Positions 37,920-49,239 of a stretch of DNA of 64,000 nt are shown in pieces; within the stretch, counting starts at the first letter, position 1, and each line of letters begins with the position of its first letter. This DNA comes from Helianthus annuus. Taxonomy: Eukaryota; Streptophyta; Magnoliopsida; Asterales; Asteraceae. The DNA is taken from NCBI RefSeq assembly GCF_002127325.2, contig NC_035448.2, forward strand, positions 128,971,144 to 129,035,143. Reading direction: 5' to 3'. The notes beneath the pieces are model-generated. The model was given only the letters and a program-made list of their open reading frames with translations, ran no database searches and was not told the DNA's origin. Both the position numbers and the translations under genes were made by a program.

Positions 37920-39050
37920 TTAAGTTGGCGCTAACCGATAAGGTGCCTTGGCTATCGGTATCGTTCCTGGAATGAGATGAATTCTAAATTCTACCTCCCT
38001 ATCAGGTGGTAATCCTGGTAAGTCTTCTGGAAAGACATCTGGGTATTCGGATACTATCGGAATATCTTCCAGTTTCTTACTCTTGGTATTAACAACTACT
38101 GACACCATATATGTTATTCCTTGTTTTCTTGAATAACTGGCCAATTTCATTACTGAAATAAATTTCAGTGGCTTTTGTGGTTTGTCTCCGGTAATTGTTA
38201 CTAATTCTCCTGTGGGTGTATGAATTTCTATGGAATTTTTATCACAGAGAATTCGAGCATGGTTGGCTACTAACCAATCCATTCCTAATATGACATCGAA
38301 TTCGGCTAAGTTTATTGGCAACAGGTTTGCAGAGAATTTATGGCCTAATAGTTCTATCTTTCCCTCTTGCAAAACTTTATCTATTTTAACAGAATTTCCA
38401 TCTGCCGTTTCGACTGTAAAAATCTGCCTAAGGTTGGCTAAAGGTAAGTTAAGGGCTTGGCAGAACGAAGTATTTATAAAACTTTGGTTTGCACCAGAGT
38501 CAAATAATACTTTTGCAAAAACGTTGTGAACTAAAAACGTACCAGCTATAACATCAGGAATTAGTTCGGCTTCCAGAGTAGTCAATTGGAAGGCTCTAGC
38601 GTTCCTCTTGGTAGTTCCTTCAGCCGGTTTAGCCTTGTTGTCTGCTGGTTTGACTAATTTAGGGCAATCTGGCTTATAATGCCCAGTTTCTCCGCAGTTG
38701 TAGCAGACTGTGGTTTTCTTTCTGCAATTCTCTTCCCGATGGCCTACCATTTTGCAAAAGTTACAGGTTTCCCTACATTTTCCGAAATGCTTCTTTTTAC
38801 AGTTTTTGCAATATGGCAGGACAGAGGATTGTCCTGTTCCCCTTTTCTTGAAACTACTACCACTACCCACACGAAATCCTTGGGTAATTTTCTGAGCCAA
38901 ATCCTTCTTTCTATTTTCTTCTCGAGTGCGTACCAGTCCGTCAGTCAAAGTGTTGGCTAACTCCACTGCATCGTCAATTGTGCGTGGTCTCGCAGCTTTG
39001 ACAATATCACGAATTTCGCTAATTAAACCCCAAATATAGCGAGATAAAGT
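37920..39050 (-). pseudogene. A gag C-terminus and protease
   Basis: Continues the Gag (ELANTLTDGLVRTREENRKK) with a CxxC cluster and zinc knuckles (CNFCKMVGHREENC and CYNCGETGHYKPDC, about 38660-38770). The aspartic protease VLFDSGANQSFIN follows at about 38490, then IILGMDWLVANHA-like residues and the linker to RT ([19 protein letters not shown]). It ends with a TAA at 37920-37922 where the related elements have Glu (LAPxE), so this is a nonsense mutation inside pol. Confidence 0.9.
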
Positions 39051-39742
39051 ACCGGTTTTGGCGAAGCCAGAGTAGGTACGATTCTAGCATACTCAAAGAA
39101 TTTTGAGGTATACCCTCGACAATCTACATCCACCATTCGGTGGCTTAGGAATTTATTCGCCATCTGCTCTTTCTCGTATTCAGGGCAGAATTTCCTTTCT
39201 ATCAGCTGTTTAAATTCCTCCCAACTCATGGCATAAGCCATGTCACTTCCTTTGGCTTGTAATACTGTGTTCCACCATTCCAACGCTTCTTCCTTGAAAA
39301 GGTGCGAAGCATACATGACTCTATCTTCTCCGGCACATTTGCTTATTTTAATTACAGCTTCCGTTTTCTCCAACCAACGTAGTGCCGCAGTTGCCCCTTC
39401 GTTGCCTGCAAATTCCACAGGTTTACAGGCAAGGAATTCTTTGTAAGTGCAACCAGGTGTTGCAACTTTCATCCGTTTATGTAGAGGGGCCTGAATTCTA
39501 TTGTCATTATTATTACCACCTCCATTGATACTATTACTTGCAGTATCGTCGTGCGTACGTTTACTAGGGTGAGCTTGCGAAGGCTCAACGGGACTTTTTA
39601 CCGCAGCGACGATGGATGGGATAGCATTAACTATTCCTTGAGCAACAATGTTTTCTATGTCTTGCCGATTTAGGAAATGATCCTCGTTATTATGTTCTGA
39701 CTGGTTAACTTCATTAACTGGTTCATTTACGACGTGTTCCAT
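39045..39742 (-). pseudogene. A gag, N-terminal part
   Basis: Starts MEHVVNEPVNEVNQ. It carries the plant gypsy Gag capsid-like region: CTYKEFLACKPVEFAGNEGA, ALRWLEKTEAVI, LFKEEALEWWNTVL, SWEEFKQLIERKFCPEYE. The frame shifts near 39050 (after IVPTLAS), where the expected continuation YIWGLISEIRDIV appears in another phase. Gag would form the virus-like particle and package element RNA. Confidence 0.88.
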
Positions 39743-39944
39743 CTGAATGTTTATGAATTATTATTTAGTACAAATACTTGAGTCCATTATACAATCAAAC
39801 TTTATTTAAGAAATAACACACAATCTTATAGATATATTACAACTGATATTTCAAAAACATACTACGGTTTTAACAACTACACCCTGCATTTAATTTATTC
39901 CCTCGTACTTATTTATTTACCAGGGTTGGTCTTTGTTTTGCTAC

Positions 39945-41638
39945 TGATGTGTGTAAAATGCAACATATAAAACACATCAATTAAGGCATAAAACTAACCC
40001 TTTTTAAGTATTAATGTTGGAAAAAGAGTGTTTTTGTCTTCCTTTTGTATTTTCAGGATGAAATGAGCTCAAAATCACAAAAGAAGCAAAAAGACCACTA
40101 ATTCTACCATAAATACAAGAAAAGGAACAAAAGTAGACTGCCCGGACCCTCAACGGCACCTCCCAAAGCAAAAAGGAAGAAACAGAGTCTGAACACGCCC
40201 CGTGTCCAGCGAACACGGGGGCGTGCCCAGGAAGCAGCAGAAAAGACAAACCAGTAGAAGCTTCCATTGCCCACCACGGGGCCGTGTCCAGCGAGCACGG
40301 GGGCGTGGTGAAAGTACAGCAGGCGCATTAATTGTAATTCGCAATTACAATTAATGAGGAGAGAGAGTGTCAGGCGGGCACGGGGCCGTGTCCAGCGGAC
40401 ACGGGGCCGTGTCCAGCCTTCTGTTCAGCCTATAAATAGAGGAGCTTGGCTTCATTCTCTCTCATCCCTTGGCACACCACCTCTCTCACACTTCATCCAC
40501 CACCCACCACCACCATAATACCATCATCCACCACCATCATCCATTGTCCATCATAGAGTGTGTGAGTCGTCTCGGGATCCAAGATTGATCGTAAGAGTTC
40601 TTGACAATCAAGGCCATGTTTGCCTAAGTCTCTTACATCACTTGGTGAAGACAAGTGTTTAGTATAATACTTTTTATTTTTAATCTTTTGCACTTTTTAT
40701 TTGGTTTGGTATTAATGACTTTAATAACTAGTTACTTATGTTGAAGGTGATCTTTCCTTATCGTTTGTCCGTGGTGTCTTGGCGTTATTTTACTGTCTAT
40801 ATAAAATAAAAGATTTTCACCATTCATATCTCCACGGTCTATATGGAGGTATGTTGGCTACCTGGTCGGGGGTTAAGGGAACGGTTTGGTAAGGGTCTTG
40901 CCCTTGTTCAGCGTTTAGAGGTCCTGCTTGGGACCTGGGTCAAATTTAGTAGGATCTCCTTCAATGCCCATAGGTATTGGATGGCGGGGATCCAAACTCT
41001 TTGACCCCCTCATAAGTTAACTACTATTAATACTATAACCCGGCTATTTAGGACTGTATCCCTGCTGACTCAGACTACTTAGCCGAGGGTAACGTCACCG
41101 CCAGAAGCGGGGCCTACCACAATTTGCATTAATAACTTAATTCATTATCTTTCAATAATCCGACCCTTTAGGATTGTATCCTTGCTGACTCAAACTACTG
41201 GGTTGAGGGTAACGTCGCCTTCAAAAGAGGGGCCTACTACAATAACTAAGATAATCTCTTAAACAAGTGCAAAAGTGCGAAAATAATCAAAGGTTATACT
41301 AATACACGTGTCGGATCCAAGTGATTCATCTTGTCTATCTGTTTTTATTTTATTTTTATTTTCAGCATTTAGTTAGTTTTTATTTTTATTAGTTTAAAAC
41401 ATTTTTCTAACCTTTTTGATTTGATTAGACGTTGAGGATAAACCGGTATTAAAAGCTCTTGTGTCCTTGGACGACCTCGGTATCTTACCAACACTATACT
41501 ACGTCCACGATGGGTGCACTTGCCCATATGTGTGTTTAGTGTTAGTAAATATCGTGTTTTATAAATTTAAAACTTGGCTAAAAGTGTAAAAAGGGCTTAA
41601 ATATATATCTAAAAACATATACACACTCACGCACATCA
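39945..41638 (+). repeat. solo LTR of family E inside A
   Basis: It runs from TGATGTGTGTAAAATGC to CACGCACATCA, 1694 bp, with CTAC on both sides (39941-39944 and 41639-41642). The TATA box tataaata is at 40431-40438. Just upstream are several copies of a cacggggccgtgtccagcg palindrome (40191-40416). Its 3' half matches 4185-5029. No internal region is present. It lies between the extra frames and gag of A. Confidence 0.85.
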
Positions 41639-41651
41639 CTACTTATCTTGA

Positions 41652-42023
41652 TTACGGATCAAGGTTCGCAGCAGTAGTAGCTAACATATAAAGGTCTGAC
41701 CATTTTTCATCTAACCCGTCTTCCCACGGTGGGTTTTTACCGATTTCCTTATTAATCACTATTTCTTTGGAATTGGATGTTCCTACTTTTTCTTGGCTTT
41801 TTCTAATAATCCAATCTCTCTTTTTAGGAGTAAGTGGGTTTTCATAGGATGCTTTGCGAATAAATATTCCTTCACTAGTGTTTACTGAATATCTCGAGGA
41901 ATTTGGTTGGGATGAGGTTTTCTTAGTCTTTTGGGCACTGTCTAGTTGTTGGTAAATATCCGAGAGCTTTTGTTTACCCATTCTGTACATTAACAAGTAG
42001 GCAATTAATACTAATAAAAACAA
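41652..42023 (-). other. A extra frame 2 upstream of gag
   Basis: A 123-codon minus-strand frame in the same phase as extra frame 1. A second possible start gives MGKQKLSDIYQQLDSAQ. It is hydrophilic and Lys-rich, with NPLTPKKRDWIIRKSQEK and a conserved-looking end NPPWEDGLDEKWSDLYMLA. A possible splice acceptor (ttaatgtacag) precedes MGKQK, so joining with frame 1 by splicing is conceivable. No family is recognised. Solo LTR E lies just downstream of its end. Confidence 0.45.
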
Positions 42024-42209
42024 TTAAGAAAACAGATAATCACAAAAACATGTACAGCCAAAATTGTCGACTTTGCGACTATTCGATTTATATATATTTT
42101 TTTAATACTATGCTTCCGTACACACAGCTTATCTTACAAGGTTTTATTTTAAACTTATTTCACTATTATACATTACACCACCCTCTGCATTTTCCGTTGA
42201 CTGGCTTTT

Positions 42210-42911
42210 TCAGTAACGACGTTCCCTCTCGTCGTATTTCCAGGAGATCTGCTCTCCTACCTCCCGAATTCTATTTCCTGCATCCACCAACTCCTCGCCG
42301 TAGTGGCGGAGTTCAGCTAAATTTTCGTTACTCATTGGTGGATTGGGTAAAGGTTCCGGGTCAAACTGAGGGAGAAAAGTGTTAGGGCTATTCATGATGT
42401 TCTGAAATTGCCAATCGGCAGACCACCATTGCTCTAGGGTTCCTGGAAAAGGTCTGGGGTGCATAATAGGGTCTGGAATAGCAGGTTCTAAATTAACAGG
42501 TAATAGGGCTTCTGCTGGGTGGCTAAAGAGGGTTTCATCGGTTGGCCCAATGATGTCTCCTAGCGACAGTTTATGATCTAGCTCTTCCTCCCAAGGTAGG
42601 GGTTCCTAATTTTGTCTAGAACTTTCTCCAATTTCTATGCCTTTTCCTTTGTCTTTTGGGTCGTCCTTTTTCATGGTTTTCTGAGTTGCTGGCTTCTTCC
42701 TACGCACACGCCTCCAACCCGCCCACCTATGTCTCTTTTTCACTACTTTAGGTTTTTCCTGAGGCTGGGCTTTAAATACCATGGGCTTCTCTACGTCCGC
42801 CTGGTATCCAGTAGTAATACCGGTGATATCCATATCTGTACTATGGATTGAAATATTTTGTAGGGCTTCTGATATTTCATTCATGCTGTTAGCACACACG
42901 AAGACGCACAC
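42210..42911 (-). pseudogene. A extra frame 1 upstream of gag
   Basis: One continuous minus-strand frame of about 230 codons, starting at M42911 or more likely M42884 (MNEISEALQN). It is interrupted by a single TAG at 42606-42608 and ends with TGA at 42210-42212. The first half is very basic (KKRHRWAGWRRVRRKK). The second half is acidic and Pro-rich, with EQWWSADWQFQNIMN and a possible coiled coil ENLAELRHYGEELVDAGNR. It is unlike gag and I do not recognise a family. It lies between the PBS and gag, where most chromoviruses have only a leader. Function unknown. Confidence 0.55.
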
Positions 42912-43012
42912 AAACCTAAGTCAAAATTTTGTAAACTAAAGTTTCACAAAATCACAGAATAGCAATTAGATAAATTAAGTATTTCTAAAATACTTAATTG
43001 GCTTAAATCAGT

Positions 43013-43025
43013 GGCTCTGATACCA
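43013..43025 (-). promoter_or_regulatory. primer-binding site of A
   Basis: Minus-strand tggtatcagagcc, complementary to the initiator-Met tRNA end, eight bases inside the 5' LTR. Confidence 0.88.
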
Positions 43026-43033
43026 CCTTTTTC

Positions 43034-44509
43034 TGTCACGACCCCCGTGTCCTGTTTGACCCGGTCCAGGAGCCGCGGGACAGAAATCCCGTGGTATTCA
43101 TTTTCACAACGGAAGTCTTATCAGGATCGTTTTAAATTTGAAAATGCCCGAGATTTATTTATTTATAATTCGGGATAAACCCCGTAATTTACAGTAGAGA
43201 AATTTCATAATTTCTTTATTTTACAAACATGTTTATTTCTTTATTCGAGCCACTACTTTAAGCTTCGGAGTGCTCCTGAGCACTTGTACTTGATTCAAAG
43301 TAGGTCACCTGAAACATGTTGTAAAAATATTTTGTCAGCGGGGAAATACTGAGTGAATCATTCATTTTAACTAAAAAGACACGTTGTTATAATTTACAGT
43401 CTTAAGAGAGATTACAATGTTTTTATCAACCAATTACCCCAAGTAGGTATTTGTCACTCGACCATATCTGTGACTGTGGTCATACCACTATTGGATCCCG
43501 TCGCCCCAATAGTGACGAGTATCACAAATTTTAGGCTCGCCCACCTAAAGTGATAAAAATAGTAATGTGCACAATACCCCACATACCGGCTGTAATTTGG
43601 TGACTACATAAACTTAATCCCTGTAATTATAACTTTGGAAAATAATTTGGAGTATTGTAAAACAGTTGATAAAAAGAGAATGACTCACATTGCAAGTTTA
43701 GACGGGCAGTACTTAGCCTACCGATAAGCCGAATAACCTAGTTTAACAATAATGCACACAACCAGGTTAGTAACTAATACAGCAGTTACGATAATTCACG
43801 AGGTACAACCCTCACAAGAAATGACAAAGTGCGATACTTAATATCCAGCGGATTCACAACGAATAACAGAGCATAGCCCAAATATCCTGTTGGAATCACG
43901 ACGAATAACAAAGTATAAACCCAGATTGAGCAGCACTTAAACACTCGTTGGATAGTTTCAATCGATCGGATATCGAATCATAATAGCGATCGAGTTATTA
44001 CCCGGTATTATGGCAGCACCTCGCTACTATATGAAATTTATACTTTCTGACAGAAATTCTTCGTTTATAATTGATTTCGATGACACGGAATGAATGCCCC
44101 TGAGCTAGGCTATTTATAGCCTGAAAACAGCCTTCACGCGGCCCGTGTAAGGTTACAAGCAATCCTTACGCGGCCCGCATTGCCGCCTATTCTACGTATA
44201 GGATTGCTGGGTCATGGGCTTAGGTCTGCCAGGTGGCCCAAACGTGGCCCGTATGTATTTCCGGATAATTTTGAGTTGTCACGGCCCGCGTTAAGTTACA
44301 TAAATCTTTTACGCGGCCCGCCCGGACTCTTAAAACTTATCCGGTTTTATTTATAAGTTGTAGCGGCCCGCGTAAGATTGAGTTATCTCTTACGCGGCCC
44401 GCCTAAAACCCAAAAATCAGATTTTTCTTGATTTTTCATGTAGGTTAGGGTTTTAGGGTCCGGGTTTTCGTATACGGGTATACTAAAGATATTTTTGAAG
44501 GTCCTTACA
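43034..44509 (-). repeat. 5' LTR of A
   Basis: Uninterrupted copy, TGTCACGACC ... GTCCTTACA on the plus strand. The TATA box lies at 44111-44118 (minus). The same three GC-rich inverted repeats lie upstream at 44138-44178, 44281-44321 and 44363-44403. Confidence 0.93.
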
Positions 44510-45547
44510 ATAGTGATACTTCTATGTTTTCAAAATGCTACAACAAAAACTTCAAAAGTCAAGCCATCATACACAAACACATCCTTCCTAAAGGAAGAAA
44601 CAATCCACTCAAAAGGCCACTCGATCGGGTGACCATCCGAGCGGACTGCCACTTGCACGATCAGCCGTCCGATCGGACTACCATCCGATCGAACTGCTGT
44701 CCGACCCACTCGCACTCCTTATCGTTTTACGCATCGCTTATCTTATGCTATCGTTCTGATCAAGCTAACCCTACTCTCTAGCGCTCCCTTCAATCCATCA
44801 ATCGCTGTGAGTATACTCGACCCCTTTTTGCTTTATGCACTTTTGGGTGTTACATACGTTACTTATTCTAAATCACATCGAACACACTACGCAATACTTT
44901 TAACGCTAACCGCTACCGCATGTTATACGTGACTTAATGAATGCTTGTTTGTTATGTTTACACATGGAATGTTGTCTACCTACCTTAGCAACGATAGTAC
45001 TATAGTTTGGACTCAGCACCTGTTCACTCAGGGGTTGTTAAGGACAATTAGTTACATGGCTCACAGTGGTGAGTATGTATCGCGAACTGCCTTGGGCAGT
45101 CAACCCGCAGTCATTGGTATCGATAGGTTCATGTCGATAACTAACATGCCTCATTTCACACTGTGTACGTGCTGGTTATGCGTAATCGATTTCGAACTCT
45201 ATTATATCTATTAAACTTGTATGCTCACCTTTACACTATGTGTATTGACTTTTACTTTAACGTATGTGACAGGTGCTTAGGATGCTTATTTGCTTTCTTT
45301 GCTGTGAAATCAAGGCTAGGAAAGACCTAGGTCAACAATATACAATTGTCTGTAATAAAAATCTGAGTTGTCGGAACAAAACAATTTGACTAGATCTTTT
45401 CTGTAATAATTGTATTATCATTTAAGACATGGTATGGGACGTGTTGCTTTAAATATTTGGTAAATATAGTTGTTATGGAAACTTCTGGACAATCTGTTTC
45501 GCTCAGTGTCGCGCCCCAATGATTCCGCCATCGGTTGGGGTGTGACA
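44510..45547 (+). repeat. 5' LTR of C, second piece
   Basis: It resumes after A with atagtgatac, the second copy of A's target duplication (gtagt at 24079-24083 versus atagt at 44510-44514, one mismatch). It ends catcggttggggtgtgaca, followed at once by the PBS. It is homologous to about 49240-50246. Small frames are not genes. Confidence 0.9.
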
Positions 45548-45550
45548 GAT

Positions 45551-45563
45551 TGGTATCAGAGTC
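45551..45563 (+). promoter_or_regulatory. primer-binding site of C
   Basis: tggtatcagagtc, three bases after the LTR. It matches the initiator-Met tRNA 3' end used by plant gypsy elements, with one change (gtc where B and D have gcc). Confidence 0.85.
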
Positions 45564-46663
45564 ATAACTATAGGGAATTAGGCAAGACTCGACCTAGTCC
45601 GGGTCGATGTCTTAAAAATGACCTAGTCTATAGTTAGGTACCAACAGACCGACGTGTGCGTACCCTTAGGGGTGCTGTACAAACTTACTTGTCATATCTC
45701 GCTATTCTCGCCTATGCTACACTATCACTGCACTCTATTATTTCAAAATGAACTGGTAATTAGGTCGAGAATAGGTGTGAAAGCCGCAAACTCTCGACTA
45801 AATTGCTTATTCGACCCGCATTTTGTCTATAAACACGAGAAACTGCGTTGAATCAGGAGTGAAATCCATACTTTAACGCAGATTTTCATCTATATTTTTG
45901 TTAAAACAGGAACAAAGTTGTTAGGTCAGGGGTGAAACCCGAACCTTGACGACTTGTTCCGACCTCTATTTTGGTTTTACAAAACTCTCACCAAAGTCTC
46001 GACGGACTCCAACGACTTGAAGTCGCACTGAAACTGCAAGGATGAGTGCCATTCGCCCAGATTCGAGGTGAGAGCACAGTTCCGAAGGCCAAAGTGTGAA
46101 CAAAAGTCCTTGTGAGTAGTCGAATCACTTTGGTTAGTCAATATCTATCTAGCCGCAGACAATCTATTTCTCGATTTTTAGGTGTTTCGATTCTGAGATC
46201 GCTACTGCCGATTCTGATATTTCTTGATTTTATGTAGGTTTTATGTGACGTATCTGTTTATGTGTTTTCGATTTTTGGTGATTTATTCGCTTTGATCGAC
46301 ACACACGACTCGCACTGCATCTCCATCTCAAAACACTGACAAATCGCTAACTGTGGCCGACCATATGCTAGGTTATACGCTTATACTATACTACTCGATA
46401 TGTCAATACGCGATCGCTATTCTCGAATGCTCGCGGACTTTGAATGATAGGTTTCTGTATTCTGACTACCTCTATGTGCTTCTAGGAGAATTGCGTGCTT
46501 ACTTGCTTCTGTGTTTCTGTGCATTACGTGCTTATGTGCCTCTGTGATTGTGTATCTATGTGCCTACATGATTATACGAGTACCTAAGCTTTAGCAGTAT
46601 TAGGATTGTGAGGTGAGATTCGATTATATTGTGTTGAGTCCTGTGACGATATCTGTTGCAGAC
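45564..46663 (+). other. 5' leader of element C
   Basis: About 1.1 kb between PBS and gag start. It contains a repeated pattern aggggtgaaaccc / aggagtgaaatcc (about 45855, 45930), which has counterparts in the leader of D (53360-53580). That suggests a shared structured leader of this sister family. No open frame. Confidence 0.5.
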
Positions 46664-48770
46664 AATGTCATCATCTGGATCTCGCGCTACCCATGATACT
46701 CGCCGAAAGCAAGCAGACAAACGCCTCGCTGCCATGATTACTAAGTAAATGGCAAAGGTCGTACCCCAAGTCGTCAGTGAACTGTACGAGAACATGAGCA
46801 AATCGTCTGAGGAATCCAGAATCGAAACTCCTAAAGCTGCTTTCAGCTTCAAGCAGTTCAAGGCATGCGGACCGAAAGAGTTCACTAGAGAAGAAGGCCC
46901 TACGGCTTTGTTTCAATGGTTCGACTCGATCGAAGTCACTCTGCGTCAGAGTGGATGTCCTGACAATCTCCGCACACTGAATGCGACCGGCGTCTTCCAG
47001 TCCCATGCTCTAGACTGGTGGACTGCCGAAAGGAACAAGCGTGGAAATGATGCAGCCCATGGTATGTCATGGGACGAGTTGAAGAACGTTATAGTCGATG
47101 AGTTCTGCCCTCCCCATGAGCGCCAAAAGCTGGAGGATGAATTCTGGCACATTAAGTAAAAAGATGGTGACAACGCTGCCCTCACTGCTCGCTTCAAGCA
47201 GCTCAGCATTATTTGTCCCGACCAGGTGAAGACTGCCGACATGACGATCAAGAAGTACATCCGCGCTCTGCCGGATTGTGTTGCAGATTTTGTGCATGCT
47301 TCCAAGCCAGCCACAATCGAAGAAACTTACTTGCTTGCCACTGAAATCAACGACAAGCGAGTGAAAGCTGGTTTTTGGGACAAAGCTTCAAAGAACCTGC
47401 ACCAAGCAACCGCCGCACCAGCTGCCGACACCACCGCCACCGCATCGCAGTCGTCAAAGTCCTCTCGTCGCAAGAGGAAGAAAAACAACAGCAGCTCCAG
47501 CAACAAGAACTGTGCTGTCACTACCGCTGCTCCACTTCAAGCGGTTCCAGCTCAGCAACAACAACACCGATCAGCTCCAGCTCCAATCACCTATGCACCG
47601 CCTACAAAGCGTGCATACACAGGTCCTCACCCTGCCTGCCCAACATGCACCTATCATCACCCAATGGGTCTAGCTTGTCGTTTTTGCGCTCACTGCAATA
47701 TGTACGGCCATTTCACTGCAAATTGTGGTACTGGTCCCCACCAAGCACCAGCTCAAGCCACTGCTCATCAAGCTCTGCTCCCAGCCTCTCAAGGCCAACA
47801 AGCAGCTCAGGCACCCGCGGTCAACGCCAGAGTCTGCTTCGCTTGTGGTGATCCCAACCACTTTGCGAACATGTGCCCAAACAGGGCTGTGAAATAAGAG
47901 CCCCAGCAGCAGCAGCCTCAACAACAGCAGCAGCAACAGCCTCAATAGCAACAGCAACAAGCCGCCCGCGCCAGAACGTTCAACATCAACGCGCGCCAAG
48001 CACAAGCCGACAACAATGTGGTTAATGGTACGTTTCTCATGAACGGTATTTATGCTTCGTGTTTGTTTGATACTAGAGCCGATAACTGTTTTGTGTCGTT
48101 TGAATTCGAGAAGCTCCTTAATCGTAAGTGCTCCCATCTATCCTCGACGTTCGATGTCGAAGTCGCCACCAGAAGAACCGTCGCCGTTAATTCTGTTCTT
48201 CGTAATTGTTCTCTCGAACTCAACAATCACATCTTTCCAATTGACCTCATCCCGATGCAACTCGGAAGTTTTGACATCATAGTAGGCATGGACTTTCTTC
48301 ATGAAAACCATGCTGAAGTTGTGTGCTTTGATAAGATAATTCGATTCGCGCTCGCTAACAGTGATATTTTGTGTGTTTATGGTGAAACTCCTTCGAAAGG
48401 TCTTAAGCTCATGTCATGTATCCAAGCTAGCAAGTATCTCCACAAGGAATACAAGGCTTTCTTGGCTAATATTGTAGTAGCGGAGGAGGTAAAGAAAGGA
48501 AAGACGGAAGTGAAAGATGTCCCTGTGGGTCGTGAATTTCCTAACGTGTTTCCCGAGGAATTGCCTGGCCTTCCGCCAAGTCGTGATATCGACTTTCGTA
48601 TCGACCTCATTCCTGGAGCCAACCCTATTGCTAGAGCCCTTTATCGACTCGAACCATCCGAAATGCGTGAACTCTCGAGTCAGCTTCAGGAATTACTTGA
48701 TAAAGGCTTCATTCGCCCGAGCACCTCTCCCTGTGGCGCACCAGTCCTTTTCGTCAAAAGAAGGATGGGT
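46664..48770 (+). pseudogene. C gag and protease, broken by four stops
   Basis: One frame from MSSSGSRATHD at 46664 carries the Gag capsid-like region ([46 protein letters not shown]). A CCHC-like cluster (CPTCTYHHP ... CNMYGHFTANC) and a zinc knuckle (CFACGDPNHFANMC, about 47836) follow. The protease region LFDTRADNCFVS comes at about 48063. Stops at 46746, 47157, 47895 (TAA) and 47946 (TAG) interrupt it. By alignment with element D, the first two replace Gln, and the last two lie in a Gln-rich tract. The protease active site DTGA has become DTRA. The frame is lost at about 48765 by a one-base deletion. Non-functional. Confidence 0.9.
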
Positions 48771-49239
48771 CGTTCAGGATGTGCATCGACTATCGGGAGT
48801 TGAATAAGTTGACAATCAAGAATCGCTATCCCCTGCCCCGAATTGATGATTTGTTTGATCAGCTACAAAGTGCCACGTGTTTCTTGAAAATCGATCTACG
48901 CTCAGGCTATCACCAACTACGCATTCAAGAGGAGGATATTCCCAAAACCGCTTTTCGCACTCGATACGGGCACTATGAGTTCGTTGTTATGCCTTTTGGT
49001 TTAACTAACGCACCCACGGTTTTCATGGATCTGATGAATCGGGTGTGTAAACCATTTCTTGACCGCTTCGTTATCGTGTTCATCGATGATATCCTGATCT
49101 ATTCCAAGTCGAAAGCCGAACACGCGCAACATCTACGTTTGGTTCTCGAGCTACTCCAAGGGAATCGACTCTATGCCAAGTTCTCCAAGTGCGAATTTTG
49201 GCTGGAGGAGGTTCAATTCCTCGGTCACATTGTACACAA
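48770..49239 (+). pseudogene. C reverse transcriptase, 3'-truncated
   Basis: After the frameshift the RT continues: [45 protein letters not shown] with the catalytic YxDD-equivalent IDD motif, and VQFLGHIV. It is then joined abruptly to LTR sequence at about 49240. RNase H, integrase and chromodomain are absent. Confidence 0.9.

Larger units (their letters stand above)
24084..44509 (-). mobile_element. Ty3/gypsy chromovirus-type element A (hosts B and E)
   Basis: Minus-strand element inserted in the 5' LTR of C. Its 5' LTR is 43034-44509. Its 3' LTR is 24084-25455 plus 35106-35210, split by element B. The internal region is 35211-43033. LTRs are about 1476 bp and I count roughly 18 substitutions between them. 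The target duplication is GTAGT/ATAGT with one mismatch. The polypurine tract (minus strand taaggaggggagga) is at 35211-35224. Coding order on the minus strand: two extra frames, gag, protease, RT, RNase H, integrase, chromodomain-like end. Confidence 0.92.

Noticed and set aside
40004..40344. Three overlapping minus-strand frames
   Set aside because: They lie in solo LTR E and are opened by GC-rich palindromic repeats. The promoter reads the other way.
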